From NCBI GenBank assembly GCA_004352715.1, contig SCFE01000107.1:631420-695419 (forward strand): DNA of 64,000 nucleotides, given 5' to 3'. This DNA comes from Hofstenia miamia (taxonomy: Eukaryota > Xenacoelomorpha > Acoela). The position numbers were made by a program, and so were the translations under genes. Positions 45,929 through 58,079 of this stretch are shown one piece after another; position 1 is the stretch's first letter; each line of letters begins with the position of its first letter. Below the pieces are notes generated by a model. That model worked only from the letters and a program-made list of their open reading frames with translations, did no database searches and had not been told where the DNA came from.

Positions 45929-46782
45929 AGAATCGAGTAGACATGCCATCTTGTGAAGGATTTAAAAATTGCAGTATAATAGAATGCTGTAAATAATCTT
46001 CAAAAACTATTGGTTGTTTAACACATCCAATTATCAATTTCTCTTGCAAATTTAATTTGAAAGTCACGTCGTATTTTTAACAATTACTTGCAGAAAAACT
46101 TTAACAATAATTGTAATAGATTCAAAATTTCGTTTTAGATAGTTTCATAAGAATAGAGTACGTTTTAATAGTTACATATATTTGGAAATTGTTTTAAATT
46201 TCACGTGCGCTTGCACAACATAAATGCGCGCCTATATTGGTATACAAAAAAATCGAATTAAATGGATTTCTATTTAACTAAAAGAAACATTTCTCATTTT
46301 AAGCAGTATTTGATTGTAAGCCAATGCAATGATAGTTGGTGTTTTTGAGGAAAACATTGAATTTGCTTGTATATGTGAAAAATAGTACAAATAAATTATG
46401 TGTGAAGGCAAAAGACATTAGTCTAAGTTTCTTGCGATCAACAAAATACCGCTGCCTCAGAACATTACTTAATATATTCCTATGTATTTTATTATCAACG
46501 TAGATTTGATTTGAAAAAATGAATGCCAACATAGAAATTGAACTGCATATTGCACCATTAATTTCTAAGAATATGGTTTAGAATTATTAAAGTGCAGGAG
46601 CCATTCTTTTGTAAGGGTGATCTGATTGTCATAAATTCCACCTAAGTTATTTCATTTGATTGATTTTTGTACCTTTGTCATATTTAAAAACACAGAGTAG
46701 AATTGTAAAGTCACTTATTCATTGTATAAATTGTATTGTGTATCATGCGGGAAACAAATCATGCTTGAGTATTTCATGCGTA
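45929..46782. other. Non-coding stretch upstream of the EHD gene
   Basis: No gene or clear repeat. The frame preceding ATG 46783 is open back to 46660 but without ATG. A promoter must lie here but I cannot point to one. Confidence 0.4.
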
Positions 46783-49700
46783 ATGGGAAATTCACAAGGA
46801 CAGCAGAACCCTGATACTTCTAGGATTGAACTATGCAAAGTATACCTCGAAACTTTGAAGCCATTCGAAAAAAAATATCAATTTCAAAAAATCATTGGAA
46901 ATTACATGAACAAATCGGAATTTTTTTATAAGCCAATGATTTTATTAATTGGACAATTTTCAACAGGAAAAACTACTTTCATTAAGCATTTGATTGGTTC
47001 CGAATTTCCAGGGTGCAATATAGGTCCAGAACCTACAACAGATGGGTTTACAGTTGTTATGAGTGGTGAAAAGCAAGTGAGGATCCCCGGCGCTGCAGCA
47101 ACGGTTGATAAAAGGCTACCATTTGAGAATCTGCAGACATTCGGTCTCACATTCTTAAGTAGGTTTGATCTTTCTATTCTACCAAACCGAGTTCTTGAAC
47201 AAATTTCATTTATAGACACCCCGGGAATACTTTCTGGAGAAAAGCAAACTACTCGTGGATACGACTTTAACGGTGTAATTACATACTTCTCACAGGTATA
47301 ACGTGATATTTTTACCCAACGTGTCGATAACTAGTTAAATATCAATTATTTTACAGGGTTACTTTTCTCAATTTAATATTCACTTTGAATAGGTCATTAT
47401 CGAAAAATCAACTGTGTTGAAGTCTGTGATAATTTCCATAAAGATCCGCAGGATATTTATAATTTTACGCCAGTGATTTTTTAGACAGTCCCAAATTGAA
47501 ATTTTAAAATATTCAAAAAACACTTTTTTAAAACAAATTTGATATTTAAACGTGAAATTTTTGGATATCTTGTCGTACTCCCTTAAAAATATGTGATCAA
47601 AATCTTAGGAGTGCTTACACAAGTAATAAATCTAAAATGCCAGTATTTGTTTATCTAATTCGATTTACCTGTTTTATGTTTTCCCTTTCTAATGTTTTTC
47701 TCATTGTCTTGTTTACTATCTGAAAACTAGCTTTCATGTTTTAGTCAAGCAACTGTTGTGTATTTGGTCATTGTTACATGAATTATAGATATCCTAAATA
47801 TTAGGCGAGTTAGTTGAAAAGTACTAGTCATAGTGTATAACATGATATTACTTAATTCATTAAATTGATTGCAGTACACTGAATGTCTGATTTTGGAATT
47901 GTCACATTTGTGGACTGGAATATTAGACTAGAGAACATTGATTTACATCATGTTTATTAAAAAATCAGCAAAATAATCGAGTTCGCATCAAAAATTTAAC
48001 AGACAGAACAATTTGCAAAACTCAAAATTTTGCATTAATGAAATGATTGATAGCTATATTGTTGTCTTAACTGAGTTATTTTTTGTCTAACCGACAAAGA
48101 GTTTGTCTATTTGAGGATAGGTAATTCCAGGAATTTCTTTTGACGATCTGCTATACAAGATGTAGTTGGCCCCTGCAACAATGATTACTATTGATAAAGA
48201 TTCAGACATCTTTGATCATTAACTGTAATTCCTTATCAGAGTTGTAACCGGTTCACAAAATGTGAAAATATAAAATAAATAACCCGGTCACTCGATGTTA
48301 ACCGTTTACTTACAAGTCTTGCTAACAGCATATTTGAATATACATGCCACTAGCCTTCACTGACTATGAATGCTTCGTTTCATTATAAAAACGAAAGTAT
48401 ACTTTAAAGATAATTGGGATTAAATTAAGTGGGAAGGCAGAGGCGGGCGCAGGCTTAAGTTTTTAGTTCATTTCCATCTTTGAGCTAAATCGTTTATAAT
48501 TTAAAATATGTCGGTGAAATATTGTGATTTGGATTTATACAGAATAATCATATTCATACTAAATTACATGTGCAGCAAAATTCAGATCATTTATCATTTT
48601 GAAACATTATCCAAAAGGTAAGAAAATTGAAGAGGGCATTGACTGGAGTAGTAGCAGTACCCTTGAAGTCAACTAAAAAATATAAAGTTTAGCAGTTCTT
48701 ATAGTCTCTTAAACATTGAATTATCTTACAAACGCTTAAATGTTTTCTCAATAAAGGCATCATTGAGACCAATTGGCATTATGACGAAACTAAGCTCATG
48801 TATTAAAGTTGATTGTTTCACATATAGAGTTAGGTATATTATTCAACAATATTTTAATAAATAAAATATATACTAACCTAAGCATGTTATATTTAACGGT
48901 GGTAGTCGCTTCACACACAAAAAACGTTGAAAATTGTTTTAGCAATTTTCTAAATACTTTACTCCTTAGAAAAAGATAGTTTCAAATCAATGTTAAAACT
49001 CAGACCCACCAAATTGTGTCTCCAAATTATATATTAAATTTGACATTTTGAAAACATCTTAGACTTCTTGATAAACATTCTTGGAAATTACGAATAAATC
49101 TATTTAGCATGCTTCAAGAGTTATCCTGTTTTTTGATGCTTACAAACTGGATATATCAGAAGAGTTTGGAAATTCCATTAATGCTCTCATTCCAGTGAGC
49201 GATAAACTCAGAATCCTTTTGAATAAAGCAGACAACGCCCATACACAACAGCTAGTAAAAATTTACGGAGCCTTGTTATGGTCTTTGGCGAGGATAATTA
49301 AAACTCCTGAAGTTGTGAAAATTTACGTTGGGACATTTCATGATGGCGCAATTGCAAATGTTTCCATGAAGGATTACTTTGAAACAGAACAAGAGCGCTT
49401 AATTTCGGATCTTGCTTCATTACCCCAAACCCGTAGTGTTACACTTCTAAACGATGTTATTAAGCGGGCTAGACTTGTCAGAAGCCATGCATATCTTATT
49501 AACAATTTGAGAAAGAAAAAGAAAAAACATATACCTAAAAAATACGATGAAATTTTGGATGCAACTTGTAGTGAATATGAACTATGTGTTGGGGATTTTC
49601 CAAGCAAAGAAACTGAACTTCAGTTCATGGAAAAGGTTAACATTAAATCAATAAAGAAACTGAAGAAAAAAGAAATCAATGCAATAAATAATCTACTTGA

Positions 49701-50121
49701 GGTCACAATTCCCAGAATATCAGAATCAATGAGAGGAGAAACGTTTAGGATTCCAAAAAAGAAGTTAATTATTGGACATGTGGGCAATGAAAATGCTGTT
49801 TTTTCTGAGAACGAAGTTGGCATTATGCTTGGAAAAAGTAATCCAAGCTTTATGAAGAACTTAAAAGAGACTCATTATTCTCAATTTTTGGCGCTGAATC
49901 CTGAGCAGAGCAGGATTTCACTGAAGCAGTTAAAGCAGACTCTCCTAGACTCACATCTACCAAATATTATATGTGACAAAATTTGGATGCATTGCAATCC
50001 CAAAAATAAACCTAAAGTTGACGCAATGCAGTACGCTTTAGCTTGTCACCTCAGGGATCTTGCTTTACAAGGTCATGAAATTCCATCTACGCTACCATCT
50101 CATTTACATATTATGCAATGA
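46783..50121 (+). CDS. Divergent EH-domain (EHD) family GTPase, two exons
   Basis: EHD proteins are dynamin-like ATPases that remodel membranes in endocytic recycling (family knowledge). Exon 1 is 46783-47295 (donor GTATAA), exon 2 49108-50121 (acceptor TATTTAG), phase 0; 508 residues against about 530-550 usually. The joined frame aligns across the junction without gaps. Seen: P-loop GQFSTGKTT (57-65), GPEPTTDGF (81-89), DTPGILSGEKQ (145-155), FFDAYKLDIS (179-188), NKAD (210-213), KRARLVRSHAY in the helical part, GDFP, and a C-terminal EH domain with its conserved tryptophan (DKIW). The calcium loop of the EH domain reads NPKNKPKVDAMQ, having lost nearly all acidic ligands. The N-terminus is short. 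AATAAA at 50160-50165 is a good poly(A) signal. It is likely a host gene and a fast-evolving paralogue; the intron (47296-49107) shows nothing else. Confidence 0.9.
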
Positions 50122-50159
50122 TTGTGCAATTGAACTGTATGTGAATTTTTATAAGATAT

Positions 50160-50165
50160 AATAAA
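50160..50165 (+). promoter_or_regulatory. Poly(A) signal AATAAA of the EHD gene
   Basis: Lies 39 bases after the stop codon. Confidence 0.6.
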
Positions 50166-50169
50166 TTTT

Positions 50170-52604
50170 ACACCAAGGGAATAATAAATGTTACTATTTA
50201 TATATTCCCAGTCAACTTTTCTCAGTTGTATTATTACAGGGTAGGAATCTTATTTTTTAAAACAGATACAAAGTATAATTTATAAGTTTGAATTAAACAG
50301 TATGGCATTGATATTGTAAAATTGATGTGCATGTCATTCAGTCTTAATTCTTAGCATCACTAAATGATTCTAGTTTTTAAAGGTTTAAGTGTACAATGAT
50401 TAAGTATTTACTCATTTACGAATAATTTTTAAAAAAGTTATTTTCATTTGAATATTAAAAAAGGGTCAAACAAACTTCTAATTAAATCATTGTAAGTATT
50501 GATATTAATCTTCTGGACATAAATGCATTAGATGTCTCAATATATATATATATATATATATTCTTCTAGGTGTGCCCATAAAAATTTTATTACTGAAATT
50601 AAATTTTATTTAAGAATAAGTGATTAACTTGCAAAGACAGTTATCAATAGATTTTAATCGCTTGCATTTAATTTGCTATGATTTTTCAACAGTAGATTTT
50701 CGCAGCCCCCAGGTATTCAAATTCTTTGAAAATGGATCGCTTTTTGCTAATAATGATATGATCGTTAAAATATTTCTCCCAAGACTGCAGAAATGTTTTC
50801 GAATTTTTGATATAGGATACATTTTTTCTTGTGAATTTACATTTCAAATAAGATTTTGATTAGATGCATAATTTTTGTCTCATAATTTTTTTGTTAGGCC
50901 TATTAAAATTTTAATTATTTAATATTCATTCGATGTGAAGCATCGTTTAATGAGTTCGAAATTTCCGACCATTTTTGTTATACTGAATTTAGAGTTTTTG
51001 AAATATGAGCACTTGAATTTTTATTGATCCCATTACATTTGTGGAATTTATAACAAAATCAGCAATGTAATGGAATTAATGCAAAAAAAGTATACCACAT
51101 CGTATCTGCAATCTCAGTAGAATAAAAAACATTTTCATGAACCCCATATTTTAACGCGCAATTCTACTAAAACAATTCTGGTATGAATGCATAGCTTATT
51201 TCTTAACAATAATCCTTATATTAAAAAGTATGATATTCAAATGAAAAATTTGGTAAGTTTTTTTCTGTAGAAAAATAACAATTCATGAATTTCATTGAAA
51301 TAATTTTAAAACAACAATTGGTTCAATCACTTTTAGTGCGCATAAACTATTTCCAAAATGATATTGAAAAAACCCTTCTGATTATTGGCAATATTCCAAT
51401 TTTAAAAAGAATTTTATCTAAACTAAAAATTAGCATTCAAATCAACACAGCAGCACAAAACACAAATGACTTTTGAAAATAAGAGTATTCTAGAAGACTT
51501 AGGAATACACAACATTCAACTAAATTAAACATATTTTTACTATCGATAATAATTACTGTGTAATTACGGAAGCTCAGCTAAATGGCTCTAAAGGTACCTC
51601 GGGAGGCAAACACTAAGCAATAGACGTTCAAAAAACATGCTTGGAAAAACTAAAAATGTACTTTGTTATAAGAAATGCATTGAATTGCCTAAAATAGTTA
51701 AACTTTTCAAATTATTAAGCACAAATGAATTTATTTATTGACCTACATGACTATGAAAACAGGTAAGAATTTCTATAGGTAAAATATATGTTTATCAATA
51801 AGGCCTAAAAACCTAGACAACGAACATAATAGGAAGTGAAAAGTACTTAATAAATATTTGCAAAGTTTTATCAGATATTTACCAGAAATAAGTTCTTGCA
51901 AAGTTTCAAAAAAGTACCATAGATAACTAAATATTTATTTTTCTATGTAAGGTACTAACAAAACTTTTCGAGTTTGGCAAGCTTGCGTTTACAGGGAAGT
52001 CCTGCAAGCTATAACCTTTAATTTTTTTTGCTAGTGAACACAATACATTTAATTCAGAAGCCTAGTTTGCTTAAAAATGGAGATGGCACATCTAGCTACA
52101 CTCTTCGTAATCAATGCTACAATAAAAAATGATGCAAGTTCAAGAGAGAAAATTATAATTGATGTTGTACAAAATTGCACTCTCTGTCAACAAAACTTAA
52201 AGTTATTTGCAAGTTTAGTCAATAATAGCTATAGCAAAGGGTACTTTGGTCTGAGACTGGATTTATATGTGAACGTGCTAGTAATGTTACGCTTAGTTAA
52301 TAATAACTGATAGGATAGATATTAGTTGAGCTGCTCCCCACATACTATATTGCAAGCAAACTAGTAGCATATAAAAGTTGCGTTTCCTAAACCTCTGTAA
52401 AAAACTTTAATACACGCTCTGTTTCAAGGTATTATTATCTAGTAAACGCAATAAATCTTCTGTCATCACACCATCATCTAATTGTTGTTCTATATATTAA
52501 ACATTGCAGATGTTTTAGCGAAGTAAAATAGGTTTAAATGCGTAATAAATAAAGGCTTTTATAATTCATAGAAGGCAGATGTTACTTTGTTTTCATTCCA
52601 ACAG
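50170..52604. other. Non-coding, no gene seen
   Basis: AT-rich with a short TA array at 50540-50561. Small frames at 50620, 51285 and 52077 have no family resemblance and no splice context. Confidence 0.4.
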
Positions 52605-52606
52605 AA

Positions 52607-55136
52607 ATGGAAGAAAGTGTTTGTCATACAGTTGCTTCCAATTTTGAAATCCTACACAAGCTAGCAGAAAACGATCGCAAATACTTACAAAGACATTGCA
52701 GGTCAGTTTTTAGAAACTGAGATATTATGTTGCTGTCTGAGGTACGACCCGTGCCCGGCGTGGCTAAAGGTCTACGGCCCAGTTGGGGATACGGGCTTTG
52801 AAAGTAGTATGATTATTTATTGTTGTTCAAAATTTTTGAGTTTATGTATAAATTTAATAAGAAAGCGTCATTTATTTAACATGTTTCGGTATTCCACTGC
52901 CATTATTAAAAAGTTTCCCACTTTAAAATTCACAAAATGTTTATCAATATATAATTTTTTTACAATAACTTCAGCTACGGGGAAAACGGGCTTAAGATAC
53001 GGACACAGGCAAACCAACGTGTCAATTTCTTTAGGTACCGGCTACGGGCCAGGCACGGACAAGGCCCAGGGCCCTACCATAGGTTATTATAGAACTACAG
53101 GGTATGATAAAGGTAGCGCAAAATATGAAATTTAAATAAAATGTACATTTAAAACATTAAAAATTTTATTTAAGCAAGGCTAACAAACACTTCATTCAAT
53201 AGTAAATTCAGTCTTCGAAATAATGACCATCGCTGTTCAAACATTTCTGCAGCCTTGAAGGTACCGACTGGCCCAATTCACTGTCAAATGATTATACACC
53301 ATCGGTGATTGCTGCAGTCAATTCCTCGATTGTTTGAGGCTTTCTGTTGTACACCAAGTTTAAATTTTACACCAAGAATAAATTCAGTTGGGGTAATATC
53401 AGGCGAATGCGGTCGCCATTCCATCCAACCACACCTTTCTATCCACGAAGCCTTAACTTTTAAATCCAATTAATGCTTAACACAAGCGATGAATTGATAA
53501 AGCAAATTTTAAATTAAAATTATTTTATCTGTAAGAAAGAAAAGTTGAAACATAGAAATCGGCTGAGATTTTGAAGTACTTAAAAATATGATTTTAAAGT
53601 AAGTCGTTCCAACATTTTAGGGTGTTTTTGTCATATCCTGTGTACATTAAAAAATTGAAAAATCCTGCTTTGTAATAACTAATTAACTGGAAGTTAAAAT
53701 TTATAAAAACTTTCTATTTATACAAATTATAATGAATCTTTATGCACATAATACAGAATTTCTAAACCAAACTATAAAATATCCCTTAAGTTCGTCAAAT
53801 GCGTTGTTTCCAAAAACCAGAATTAAAACTTGCCTTACGGACTATAGGGTGTTAAATCACTTTCAATATATCTTCACTTTCATATTTCATACCTAGTAAA
53901 TATTCTATATACAGTACTGGACAAAAGTTTGGGAACAGTAACGTGTCTAAAACGTGTTTTATTCTATTTCCTGGAATTCCCAATTTTTTCTTAGAATTTA
54001 CAACAGATTCATTTAGCTAATCAAATTAACACAACTTTAGATTTACACACATTAAATTTTCACTGAAAAATCACTATCATTATAGCCTAGTTTGAAATAT
54101 GGTCCATGGTAGTGAAATTTCACCAACAAAGCGTGCTGAAATTCCTGTACAAGGAGGGGTACAATTATCGCCCTATAGCTGTTAGAATGGGCGTGTCTGT
54201 ATCTTCGGTATCCAGAAGTGTTACTCGTTATCAGCAACTGCAAAATGTTTCCTCTCGCAAGCGGTCTGGAAGACCAAAAGTGACAACCCCTCAGACGGAC
54301 CGTTTCATTCACCGTTACGTCGTCAATCAACCATTCTCTTCATCTTCTGAAGTCAAAGCAAATCTAGGTGTGGTAGTGCAGAATGTATCAATACGCACCA
54401 TTAGTCGTCGATTGAATATATATATATATATACGACTTTGCAAAATTGTAAATATCTACAGCATGTGCACGAAACAAGTGAACTATTGAAGAATTTTATT
54501 TCATAATTCTATAGTAGGCAACAAATTTAACACAACCATTGTGCTCCAAGAGTTGATGTAGCACTGGCTGTTAAGGAAATATAAAAAACTACAAGTGCAT
54601 GCATGATGTCAAATATCTTGAAAATTAACACTCTGATTTCCAAGAATCCTTTTTAGTTTTTTAGCTTGTATTTCATTGTAGAACTAGAAAGAGAATTTTT
54701 CAAAATCTCTCAATTTTGAATGTGTCAGTGAAAAAAGCATTTTCCTCACTTGTAAACCATCAATTGATATTTGCTACTGCAAGTGCACAAAATTGGCTCT
54801 AGCTCCAAGATGGCCATCTGAATCATTCTGAGAATTTAATAGGATCTATTTAAACCAATAACTGTCTTGAGGTTTCTTTCATAAAGATCCATCCATTACA
54901 AACACATAAACAGATCCGAAAACAATATTGCAAATATTGATTTCTGTTTCGACTTTAATTTCAATCTTCACTATCATACTACTCTATTCTTCCGCATTTT
55001 TCATTAAAATACTTCCGGGCTCATAGTCTGGTCCAATATTAACTTGCATACATGTTACATCGACTAAGGTTATATTTCGTTAGTATACAACAATATTCCT
55101 TCTAATTATTTGAATTTCTTACATATATACATATAT

Positions 55137-55175
<39 letters not shown>

Positions 55176-57313
55176 TGAGTAAAATATATAATAGATCAGA
55201 TGAGTAACACACATTTAAGCGGTGTTTTATCAGAAAACCGTTGGTGTTTCGAAATATTGAAATAATCTTTGAGCATTATCCTTTGAGAGACATTTAATTC
55301 TTCTATTAGATGTAAAAGGATCTAGAAATTTTGATAACTCGCCTAATTTAGATAGAAAATGCAATCTTTCATCATTTACGGAGAAAAATGCACCTCTGTC
55401 CCGATCATTAAAGCGTTGACCAACGCTCAAGTTTTTCACATTCAAACATTTCCAGAATTTGATAAACATTTTGAGGGAAACAATTGTACCATCAAACTTT
55501 CCATCTACATTTAGAACAGACATTGTAGCCAATAAATCTTCCGAGAAAACCTTTAGACATAAACTCATTTTCTGGCGTTAAATCGGGGATGGATTTACCG
55601 CACTAGAGGTAAGTCGATAACACTAGAAATTAGGATTGTTCATGATTAAAAACTTGGCCAATATGATTCCATTTGGCGACTATGATAGTTGAATCAGTAC
55701 TGTAAAGAGTCTAAGAAATATCAACGTATTGTAATTCCTTACACTTTTCCGTTATTCAATTGTTACGAATGTATTTAAGCAAGTGTGTTGGATCAATAAG
55801 TGAAAATACCGAGCGCGAATAAATAGGGCACAAAGCTTTCCATGGCGAATCATTTGAGTATTCTGGAAACATCGAAAAAAACTGTTGGTTCACAGTGTAG
55901 TTATCCGTTATTATAGCAAATACACTTCCGCCTAATTCAACAATCTCAGTCTCAGAACTTATGTTAACACAAATCTCAAATTGAGTATCAGTTGTAAGAT
56001 TATTCATTGGTATTAAACGCAACATGATATCTGGTCCACCATACATAGAGTGCATTATTACAGATACTGTATTTTCTGCATAGCCAATAATGTCTTTATT
56101 AGACAATTGTAGCCCAAGTTTAACATGGATTTCATCGAAAAGCAATATAACCCCCTTCTGCCTTTGCTGGCAAGAGGCAAAGACTTCGGTTAAAATTTCA
56201 CAAGAATTAGTTTTGCACAGCATCCTTTGAATTGTTCTTATGCTAGGCAGAAACAAATGGTTTCGTAGTGCAACCAATTCCAACGCGTTCTGAAAATCTG
56301 CCCTTCTGTAATAATGTCTTTGTTGAAACTTTGTTTAGAATTTGCATCGTGACAACCGCTTCTGAAGAAATTCATATTTCACCAAAGAATCATTTGTGAT
56401 ATCCAATCCAAAAAGAGTGTCAATAATGGCATACATATGACTCCACCACGTAATTTTCATCACAAGTATCACTTTAGATGGTAGAGCAGTGAGATTGTAA
56501 CAATTTGGTAAAGCTTCGTCATAATCTTGAGAAGTTATACGTAAATAAATTGAGTGATTTTGATTGTTAAAAAAGCAATTGGTTTTCCTTGAATGGTTTT
56601 CCAATCTTGCTATAATCTCTGTTTTAAATGAATTAAAGCATATTATAGCTTCTTTATTAAAAGTTTCAGCTTCATCTGGTACGGAATTTCGAACCCTAAA
56701 AGACAAATGATCAGTTCTTTTTGGAAGAGGTATTGTTTGTCGGAAACAAAAGGCTGGAACACCACAAAAAATTGAAGGTGGGTGAGCACTTATTTTAGTG
56801 CCATTGCGCAATTTCTGTGTATCATAGTTTGCAGGCCAATCTTTTCACACATTACTAAATTTAGAGTAGCTTCAAAATTGAGATTAGGAATAGCATGAAC
56901 CCAATAATCACGTTGAAATTCATCTGAGGGATATCGAAAAACTTTTACGTAATGACTAGTAGATCGAGTTTTGTGTTTTTGCGCTAAATATCATAACTGC
57001 TTTTGCAATTATACCTAGAAAATTTACGTGGCATGATGATGATATTATCCAAAACGCACTGCAATGCAATATCTTAATGAAACTAATGATTATTGATTCT
57101 GGTTAATCGTCTGACTTATGGCAGAATAATAATAACTGCGTTTCTTGTTTTCCCACAATTTTATTGTGATTAGTTTTTAATAGAATACACTTCGTTTTTG
57201 CTACAATAGTTCTCTTTAATTTATTAACTAATTATTCATTGGTAAGCAAACATGCAGCCTCCAGTCAAATACTAAAATTGATTATGTCGCGTTCTTAGAC
57301 ATAGATGGCATTG

Positions 57314-57362
<49 letters not shown>

Positions 57363-57848
57363 ATGAAGTATCGTGTTGTTTAGATATTAAGCTAATATTT
57401 TAGATGGTATAAAGTTCTTTCAGATTCATTAAGGCAGACAATGGAAAGCTATCAACTTCCAGATGGTCTTCAGAAAGAATTATTCATTTCATTGAGCTAC
57501 ATAACTTCTGACGATCTACATTGTATGTGTTCTGAAATAGCCGAAAAACATTATATTACAATGAAATGCTTAACTACACACATATTTAAACGAGAGATGA
57601 AGGAGATGGCATTCGAAAAAAAGATCGAATACATCATGTTGACAATAGACGATTTCAAAGCAGCGATTTTGAGAAAGTTACCGTTTGGTGAGAAAAGGAA
57701 AGCGGAGTTTTGGGAAAATGTTAAGGAAAACTGTTTAACTGAGGCATACGACTGTGCATCAAACTACGACGACAAGTCTCTTTGCTTACCTGAAATCCAT
57801 GTCCTAAAACTTATTATTCAAAAAGATGAATACATAAAGAAAACTTAA
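52607..57848 (+). CDS. Possible two-exon gene of unknown function
   Basis: The first candidate exon (52605-52701) has a strong acceptor-like start (TTTCATTCCAACAG) and a donor AG|GTCAGT. From ATG 52607 it encodes 31 codons plus two bases (MEESVCHTVASNFEILHKLA and on). The second is a clean frame 57441-57848 with ATG, 135 codons, acidic/basic helical composition and no known motif. If exon 2 starts at 57434, after TTAAG, the phases fit and give 169 residues. That junction is a guess, and the two parts may be unrelated. The putative intron carries hAT-like, mariner, Tc1 and P-element relics. The second exon is the better supported half and could start its own protein at 57441. Confidence 0.35.
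52738..53095. mobile_element. Candidate non-autonomous hAT-like element
   Basis: Two GC-rich ends face each other in AT-rich DNA. The left has ggtacgacccgtgcccgg and ctacggccc; the right, reversed, begins ggtagggccctgggcc and includes cccgtagccggtacc. The inverted similarity is imperfect and I see no clear target-site duplication. The frame 52809-53135 across it has no known motif. Confidence 0.35.
53195..53475 (-). pseudogene. Mariner-type transposase C-terminal relic
   Basis: The minus-strand frame from 53469 reads CGWMEWRPHSPDITPTEFI, the block around the third catalytic aspartate of mariner transposases (SPD). Downstream, in other phases to about 53195, come pieces matching the C-terminal end (SRLQKCLNSDGHYFE). 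No other part of the element is seen. Confidence 0.6.
53912..54420 (+). mobile_element. Tc1-like element, 5' end and N-terminal transposase
   Basis: Begins after a TA dinucleotide with CAGTACTGGACAAAAGTTTG, a Tc1-type inverted-repeat end. The transposase frame from ATG 54106 gives about 100 codons: two helix-turn-helix units (IAVRMGVSVSSVSRSV and a second near SSSSEVKANLG) separated by the GRP hook (RKRSGRPKVTT). Right after the DNA-binding part the sequence runs into TA repeats at 54418-54432, so the catalytic part and the right end are lost. Confidence 0.75.
54430..55135. other. Non-coding between Tc1 relic and TA array
   Basis: Nothing recognised. Confidence 0.35.
55140..55171. repeat. 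(TA)n microsatellite
   Basis: About 16 TA units, followed by atcagatgagtaa repeated twice (55172 and 55195). Confidence 0.9.
55230..57030 (-). pseudogene. P-element (THAP9-like) transposase, broken
   Basis: From right to left: a worn THAP-type zinc-finger domain (VFRYPSDEFQRDYW and HAIPN at about 56940-56890, then CEK, and in another phase PPSIFCGVP); 56811-56335 with an unassigned linker and helical part; 56283-55756 with the RNase-H-like core, LPSIRTIQRML, LLFDEIHVK (first D), ITDNYTVNQ (second D) and DPTHLLKYIRN; and 55568-55230 with a C-terminal part. The order and spacing are those of P-element/THAP9 transposases (family knowledge). Frameshifts and stops separate all four blocks. I found no terminal repeats. 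It lies antisense in the putative intron of the unknown gene. Confidence 0.8.
57316..57359. repeat. (TA)n microsatellite
   Basis: About 22 TA units. Confidence 0.95.
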
Positions 57849-58079
57849 ATTTATTGATTTTGCAAAAAATGCTTTTCAACATTGAGTTTCATATTCCAGA
57901 TGCAAATTCTTGTAAAATTTAGTGTAATTGTTCATTAATTGCATAATACCTAGGTATTTCTTAAAACTATTTCTTAAAAAAAATAATGAATTTTTGGCCC
58001 ATCTGAAAGTCCAACCTGGTACCTTAGAAATGCGCTTCACAAATTCCGTACCACTGTCCTTCATAATAAACAATTGGAA

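Noticed and set aside
46926-49823. Minus-strand frames opposite the EHD exons
   Set aside because: Shadows of the well supported EHD coding sequence.
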